A stretch of 12,186 bases of DNA, from NCBI GenBank assembly GCA_000447185.1, contig KE647126.1, positions 1 through 12,186 on the forward strand. The letters run 5' to 3'. Position 1 is the stretch's first letter. Each line of letters starts with the position of its first letter. The notes beneath the pieces are model-generated. The model made no database searches, was not told the DNA's origin, and was given only the letters and a program-made list of their open reading frames with translations. The translations under genes and the position numbers were made by a program. Below, in pieces: positions 7,207 through 12,186 of this stretch. Origin of the DNA: Vairimorpha apis BRL 01. Lineage: Eukaryota; Microsporidia; Nosematidae.

Positions 7207-7576
7207 GAAAACTGTTATATACCACTTTTATTTAACTTAAATTATAACATAAAAATTTGATAAATAAAATATCTTTAAACATTTTTACGTAAAAAAAATT
7301 AATACCATAATTTTTAAAAAAGTTAGATAAATTTTTATTCGAAAAAAAATTATTTAGATTATTATGTTTTAAAAGCAAAAATAAACTTAAATTAAAATAT
7401 TTTGTTTTTTAAATCTAAATTTAATAACTTTCAATAAAAAAAATTAATTAAAAATAACAATTAATTATTATAATTTATACAAAAAAAAATTATAATTTTT
7501 AAGAACTCATAAAAATATAAAAATATAAAAATTAACATTGATTTATTTTAATCTTAAACAAATATTATATAATTTA

Positions 7577-8056
7577 TTACATCTTTTTATTTCTTAATTT
7601 ATTCCTTTTATATATAAATTCTACACTATCTACTAAACTACTGTGCAAAATCTCTTTATCAATATCTACAAAATAAGTCATAAAAAAAAGTGTATCGCAA
7701 CCTTTCAAAAATTGTTCAATTTCATTCATGATAGGAATTCCACAGTTTTCATCTATAGTAGGATCAAAATTAACTTCTATGCACCAAATTTTTCCATTAT
7801 TTTTATATGTCACTATAGTCGTGCCATAAAAATTTAGTCTGAAATTTCTAAAAATATAACCTATTCCATGCTGATGAATGAAAATTTCAATAAGACCAAG
7901 TCTATTTAAAAAAGCTTTAAAATTAGGTAGATGAACTGGGCTTATATAAACCATATTTAGTCGAATATAACTGTCAGGATCAAACACATTCAAAATAGAA
8001 TCTAATGCTGGATATGATAAAAGTTTATTTAATCTATACCAAATATCTTCCTCCAT
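7577..8056 (-). CDS. Hypothetical protein, possible Mediator subunit Med18
   Basis: This 159-residue soluble protein lacks a signal peptide or membrane segment. I do not recognise it with certainty. The pattern from residue 46 onward, FKAFLNRLG, then GIGYIFRNFRLNFYG, then KIWCIEVNF, then a helix NEIEQFLKGCDTLFF (111-125), follows the order of the C-terminal half of Mediator head subunit Med18. There a FL-x2-(M/L)G helix leads to a G-(H/Y)-(L/I)-FR strand, further strands and a final helix. If correct, it acts in the nucleus linking activators to RNA polymerase II, and it is shortened at the N-terminus, as is common in microsporidia. The start is supported by a CCCC tract 13-16 bases upstream. 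Composition is clearly coding. Family assignment is inference from remembered patterns, without alignment. Confidence 0.8.
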   Translation of the reverse strand: MEEDIWYRLNKLLSYPALDSILNVFDPDSYIRLNMVYISPVHLPNFKAFLNRLGLIEIFIHQHGIGYIFRNFRLNFYGTTIVTYKNNGKIWCIEVNFDPTIDENCGIPIMNEIEQFLKGCDTLFFMTYFVDIDKEILHSSLVDSVEFIYKRNKLRNKKM

Positions 8057-9040
8057 GATAATATGTTAGGGGTCATTTTTAATTATAATAAATCGATTAT
8101 TTTGTGATTTAAAAGATAATTTCAAATTAAAATATTTGAACTTTTTTTAATGATATAGTATCTAATTGAATAAAAAAATTTAAGATTAATAATTATTTAA
8201 TTTAGTAAAATATCTATAAAAAAAATGCTATTGATTATTTGAATTTTAAATATTATCATTATTTTGAAACTTATAAATAATGTAAATAAAAATTCTATCA
8301 CTATATAGTTTTTGTATTTTCTTTTTTAAAACATACATTTAATATTTTTTTAACTTTGATTCTAAAGTAAAAGATAAAATAAACATTATTTTATTAGTAA
8401 GATATTTATGTATTTATTTATTCAAACTTGTTTTGATATTTTTATATTTTATAAATAATTGTTTATAAATAAATATCTAATCAAAATTTAATATTTTTAA
8501 ATATTTCAGAATTAAAATATATCTAATTAAATTATCTATAACATAAAATTAAATTATTTGAAATATATAAAAACTATTATATAATATTTATAACAATTTA
8601 AACATATACATTTTAATATTTTTTATCAATAAAAAAAATTAATGAAAATAAAAATGATTTTATGTAAACGTATTATTTTTAAATGTATTTTTTAATACTT
8701 CACTTATATATATTTAAATAAAACAAAAATTTTGTAAATTATTTAAATACTATAAACTTTCATAAATATGAATTAATTAAATACTTGATTTTTTCCTCCT
8801 TTTTATGATCAAAATGTTTAATAAACTATTTAAATTTTTATATTATTTAAAAAATCTTTATTAAAAAACTTACAAAGTTTATAAATACTTTTAAGATAAA
8901 ATGAATAAAAAATATTATTATATTATATAATATAAAACTTAATATTATTGTTGTAAAAATATGATTTAATTTAAGTTTTTTATATATAAATTGTATAATT
9001 TAATTTAAATGCATTAATTTGAAGTTCTACAAAAAAACAT
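8057..9040. other. AT-rich intergenic region, no gene seen
   Basis: Nearly 1 kb of A/T runs between two minus-strand genes. Apart from the CCCC tract at its left end, the only GC-containing spot is CCTCC at 8795-8799, followed by a 19-codon frame that I do not consider a gene. An 18-base perfect AT-only palindrome lies at 8918-8935. Confidence 0.5.
8069..8072 (-). promoter_or_regulatory. CCCC start signal of the 159-residue protein gene
   Basis: The coding strand reads GACCCCTAAC, 12 bases before the ATG at 8056. It is the only C tract in the neighbouring AT-rich sequence and matches the microsporidian start signal, supporting the chosen start. Confidence 0.55.
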
Positions 9041-10840
9041 TTACTTCAATTGATCAACCGCTGTTTCTACTTTATCAATTAACCCACCATCTTTGATATC
9101 AATTAAAATTTCTTTTATATGAAATTTGTTTATAAAAACAACTCTTTCATCACTCCCATCTTCTTTCCACGATAAATTTATGATAAACCATACAAGTGCT
9201 CGATGAAATGTTTCATTTTTAAATAAATTTACTAATTTAATAAATATTTCATTTTTAAGTATAAAGTCTCTAAATTTTATATTGTATGACAATATATTAG
9301 ACATACAATAAATTAAATCTAAGTCCTCAACATTTAAAAAATATTCAACAAGTTTATCGAGTATATAACTGCTAACGTTTATTTTATTATTAGAAATATT
9401 TCTTATAAGTTTAAATATTAAATTGTATTTTGCTGAATGATTGTCAAAATAATATTTAAAAAATTCATCGTTTAATCGAATATGTGTTTGAGTGTAGAAA
9501 AAATTCTTATAAAATGCCAAAACATCGAGTGGACATTCATCTCTAAATTTATTAATTTTATGTAATCCATTTAAATTTACAAATTTTTTTTTAAAATTAC
9601 CAAAATCTAGTACTAAATTTGATAAAGTTTTTATTATAACACTTTTAATTTCTATATCCTCATAGAATCTTTTATCAGAAAGTGTATCTAATATTGAATT
9701 AATATTAATATTTATAATATTTTCATTAATTTTTATAAAATTGAAAGACTTAAAATTAAATAAAATATTTTTTTTATCAATACTATTATTTATATATTGA
9801 TGAATATCTTTTATGTTTTCTCTATATATATTATTTTTAATACAATCAACTTTTTTATTTTCATTAATATGAAGATTTTTGCTATCAAAATTATTACAGA
9901 ATGCACTTAATATAATAATTAAATATTCTACAACAGGATAATTAATTAAAGAAGTTCGCATTAAATAAACACTTTTACTCAAATTGTGTAATAATAACAT
10001 TTTATCAACTATATCTGTATCATATTTACAAAATATTTTATTTATATCAATTAGTCGTCTATTATCTTCATTGTCAATAGTAAAACAATAATCAAAATAT
10101 AAATCATTATTGAATAACGTAGTATTACTCAATGGAATATTATTTAGTAAATGAAACTTTCCTAAATATTTCAAGAATTGTTTTTCATATAAGCACTGAA
10201 TATTTAAAGGAGGGTTTTTATACTGTAAAAATATATCAAGAATTTTATATTTGGTTGATGTTGAAGAATCGTCAATCATTTTAAGAAGAGATGTAAATGT
10301 TAATGATGAAAGTAAATTAGTCTTATTTAGTTTATGTAATCGAGATTGAAGAGCTTTAATACATTTACAATATTGTGGTAACTCTAATAAATGAGTTTGT
10401 GATACATCTATGTTTTTTATCTCATTAAATGTATAGTGTTTCAAAGATACGTTATTAAACTTTTGATTTAATGTTTTTTCAAAATTCTCTATCGTTTTAC
10501 AATTTTTATCTTTCAAAGTGTCATTTAAATTCAAAAAATCTTTTATGTTATTGCGTGTTTTGTTTATAAAATGACTTTTATCCTTGACAAAATTATCATT
10601 CTCATTACGATTATTAATTTTAGAAAATTTATTAGTATCATTAATAAAAAAATAATTTATTTCATCGTTATTTACAAATTGTGTATTTTTTTCATTTAAT
10701 TTGTTATCACAATTTATTAAATCTTTATTAGGAATAAAGACATTTTTTATTCCATCTTTGTTAATGTTCAAACTATCTATAACTTCATTTAATTCTGTAT
10801 CATGTCCTAAATATTCATCTACTGAAGTATAAACTAACAT
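9041..10840 (-). CDS. Armadillo-like protein, probable ARMC8/Gid5 (Vid28) homologue
   Basis: The 599-residue protein has an Asn/Lys-rich low-complexity N-terminus (about 1-140) and then helical armadillo-like repeats. Two regions resemble ARMC8/Gid5, the scaffold subunit of the GID/CTLH E3 ubiquitin ligase. Residues 397-427 (KTLSNLVLDFGNFKKKFVNL, then GLHKI) resemble the ARMC8 repeat with CNLLLEF. The C-terminus (about 510-599) follows the ARMC8 end closely: CMSNILSYN, FRDFILKNE, then WFIINLSWKEDGSDER, an isoleucine-rich helix, and DKVETAVDQL as the final helix. In other eukaryotes Gid5 bridges substrate receptor and catalytic module. It is somewhat shorter than ARMC8, and the low-complexity N-terminus replaces part of the repeats. 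The start is the first ATG of the frame; no CCC tract precedes it. Another armadillo family remains possible. Confidence 0.85.
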   Translation of the reverse strand: MLVYTSVDEYLGHDTELNEVIDSLNINKDGIKNVFIPNKDLINCDNKLNEKNTQFVNNDEINYFFINDTNKFSKINNRNENDNFVKDKSHFINKTRNNIKDFLNLNDTLKDKNCKTIENFEKTLNQKFNNVSLKHYTFNEIKNIDVSQTHLLELPQYCKCIKALQSRLHKLNKTNLLSSLTFTSLLKMIDDSSTSTKYKILDIFLQYKNPPLNIQCLYEKQFLKYLGKFHLLNNIPLSNTTLFNNDLYFDYCFTIDNEDNRRLIDINKIFCKYDTDIVDKMLLLHNLSKSVYLMRTSLINYPVVEYLIIILSAFCNNFDSKNLHINENKKVDCIKNNIYRENIKDIHQYINNSIDKKNILFNFKSFNFIKINENIINININSILDTLSDKRFYEDIEIKSVIIKTLSNLVLDFGNFKKKFVNLNGLHKINKFRDECPLDVLAFYKNFFYTQTHIRLNDEFFKYYFDNHSAKYNLIFKLIRNISNNKINVSSYILDKLVEYFLNVEDLDLIYCMSNILSYNIKFRDFILKNEIFIKLVNLFKNETFHRALVWFIINLSWKEDGSDERVVFINKFHIKEILIDIKDGGLIDKVETAVDQLK

Positions 10841-11738
10841 ATGTTTGTAATTTTCATTTTTTTTAATTTGTCTTGTTTGAAAATTGATGATTGTTTTATT
10901 TGTGTTGATCCTTGTTTAAATGACATATAATATTTAAAAATTTAATATAATTTATACACTATCCTTAAATTAATTTATTTAATAATGGTAATTATGTATT
11001 TTCTAAAAAAATATTAAGTAAAATAATATATAAATGATTTATAATCTCAATTTAGCAATTTAAAATAAGTTAAATTTATTAATTTAAAAAAAGCAAAAAG
11101 TAATTTTATTAATATACAATATTTACAAATTATAATTTGACAATTTAATGTAAATTAATTTTTATTTGTAAGCTTTAAGAATTGCAATATTATTGTTAAA
11201 AGTAGAGTTTTATTTTAAGAAATTTTCTGAAATAGTATAGTATTAAAAATTTAATATAAAATTTGTTATATTATAATATTATTAAAATGCAAAAATTTAT
11301 CTTCAAAAAATAAATTAGGATTTTTTTTAATACTCTTATTTTGTTTTTATAAATAAGTAATAAATTAATTTTATCTAAAAAAAAACAATAAAATATATTT
11401 TTTAATACTCTTATTTTGTTTTTAAATAAAAAAATGATTTAACTATTTATCACAAATATAAAATTTTTATGTTTTAAAATGCGTTGTAAATTTTTTATAT
11501 TTATTTTAAAAATATGTTTAAACCAAAAATTTGATTAGTTATTATTTTAACATATATTTAAATTTGATAAAACTATCTTAAACAATAATTATTAACACAA
11601 TAATTTTAAATGGATATATTAAAGTTTTTATGTTTATATCATCACAAATAATTTTAAATTATATCCTTTTATTGTATTTTTAATTTTTTAAGAGTATTTA
11701 TATTTATGTATTTATGTTTATGCAATTTTTTTATTAAA
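10841..11738. other. AT-rich divergent intergenic region with a direct repeat
   Basis: About 900 bases between two divergently transcribed genes (ARMC8-like leftward, kleisin rightward), so it carries both upstream regions. It contains one 27-base direct repeat, described separately, and just before the kleisin a run of TTTATG-like hexamers (about 11696-11722). No CCC tract is seen near either start, and no RNA gene or coding frame is evident. Confidence 0.5.
11323..11424. repeat. Pair of 27-base direct repeats
   Basis: The same 27 bases, beginning TTTTTTAATACTCTTATTTT, occur at 11323-11349 and 11398-11424, 75 bases apart, separated by unrelated AT-rich sequence. The shared core TACTC makes a chance match of this length unlikely. 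It may be a local duplication from slippage or a paired protein-binding site in the shared upstream region of the flanking genes. Confidence 0.6.
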
Positions 11739-12186
11739 ATGTTTTATTCACATAAATTTTCAATGAATTCTAAAACAGATGTTGCTTTAATATATTACGT
11801 ATCAACTATCAATAAAAGAATAAATAAAAATTTAATACAAAGATTAAATATTAATGAAGCACTCAATAATATCATTGAACAGCCATATGCCATGAGATTA
11901 TATTCTTATTTACTTAAAGGCATTGTTAGAATCTATTTATTAAAATATAAGTATTATCAAAATGAAGTAAATGCATTATTAAATGTCTTAAAATTTAAAG
12001 ATACACTTATAATTAAAAATAAAAAAATTGAAGATGCAGGATATATTATAGGTATAAATAATTTGAATGATAACAACGAATCAAATCAAAATAATAAGAA
12101 AATTATTACTAATTCTTTTTCTAATAATCTTTCCGAATTATATACATCAAATAATGATAATATATTCGATAATGATCCTTCATTTA
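11739..12186 (+). CDS. RAD21: Alpha-kleisin N-terminus (RAD21/SCC1 or REC8), 3' truncated by window
   Basis: The frame is open from 11739 to the window edge (149 codons). It begins MFYSHKFSMNSKTDVALIYY, matching the N-terminal domain of RAD21/SCC1/REC8 kleisins (MFYSH or MFYAH, then -x-LA-x-IW). The family pattern continues with INEALNNIIEQ (corresponding to the VESII region) and MRLYSYLLKGIVRIYLLKYK, matching the conserved LLLGVVRIY helix that binds SMC3. After about residue 90 it becomes Asn-rich and disordered, as in the kleisin middle. An in-frame ATG at 11706 would add 11 residues, but the family starts at MFYS, so 11739 is preferred. The product would close the cohesin ring around sister chromatids. 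The separase sites and C-terminal winged helix lie outside the window, so mitotic and meiotic forms cannot be told apart. Confidence 0.88.
   Translation, partial: MFYSHKFSMNSKTDVALIYYVSTINKRINKNLIQRLNINEALNNIIEQPYAMRLYSYLLKGIVRIYLLKYKYYQNEVNALLNVLKFKDTLIIKNKKIEDAGYIIGINNLNDNNESNQNNKKIITNSFSNNLSELYTSNNDNIFDNDPSF

Larger units (their letters stand above)
6695..7576. other. AT-rich intergenic region with one perfect hairpin
   Basis: About 880 bases between the SAR1 start and the stop of the next minus-strand gene. Near SAR1 it holds two CCC signals. At 7172-7206 it has a 10-bp perfect inverted repeat described separately. No coding frame or tRNA is visible; the rest is A/T runs. Confidence 0.5.

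Noticed and set aside
7643..7837. Plus-strand 64-codon frame
   Set aside because: It is antisense to the 159-residue protein gene, which has a CCCC start signal and clear coding character.
8795..8861. CCTCC tract followed by a 19-codon frame
   Set aside because: Too short, ends quickly, and its translation is Phe/Lys/Leu/Tyr-rich like random AT-rich sequence.
8918..8935. 18-base perfect palindrome of A and T only
   Set aside because: Self-complementary AT-only stretches of this size are expected in sequence of this composition.
11706..11738. Upstream in-frame ATG of the kleisin
   Set aside because: Kleisins begin at the MFY(S/A)H motif; the 11 extra residues look like translated AT-rich leader.
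1..12186. tRNA, rRNA, CRISPR array or transposon genes
   Set aside because: No GC-richer structured islands, regular spacer arrays, or transposase or reverse transcriptase motifs were seen on either strand.

Overview
The window looks like a piece of a microsporidian (fungal-lineage intracellular parasite) nuclear genome. It is extremely AT-rich, has no bacterial-style operons, and its recognisable genes are eukaryotic: a SAR1 GTPase, a kinesin-4 motor with a WD40 tail, an armadillo protein like ARMC8/Gid5 and an alpha-kleisin. Three genes have a short CCC or CCCC tract just upstream of the start codon, the signal described for microsporidian genes. The proteins are short for their families and the genetic code appears standard. 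I cannot name a genus.

Layout: a cysteine-containing, probably secreted protein (293-859, minus). Then a large minus-strand gene (1555-4089) of the KIF21 type: kinesin-4 motor, coiled coil and WD40 propeller, broken into six reading-frame segments by five single-base shifts. An AT-rich gap follows, with a small plus-strand gene for an 82-residue secreted-looking protein with two internal repeats (5492-5740). Next come SAR1 (6056-6694, minus), a 159-residue protein that may be Mediator subunit Med18 (7577-8056, minus), and a 599-residue armadillo-like protein resembling ARMC8/Gid5 of the GID/CTLH ubiquitin ligase (9041-10840, minus). At the right edge is the 5' part of an alpha-kleisin gene (11739 to the window end, plus).

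The genes do not form one pathway. They cover vesicle traffic (SAR1), microtubule transport (kinesin), transcription (possible Med18), regulated proteolysis (ARMC8/Gid5-like) and chromosome cohesion (kleisin), with two candidate secreted proteins between them. Long gene-free stretches of 0.3-1.4 kb separate the genes, so this is not one of the highly compacted microsporidian genomes.

The most notable observation is the broken KIF21-type gene. When the six segments are read in order they give a complete architecture, and the tail adds up to seven WD40-like units. One of these is visible only in a frame with no start codon (1797-1970). Four of the five shifts can be repaired by one extra A in a short A run, so assembly error, recent pseudogenisation and recoding must be told apart.
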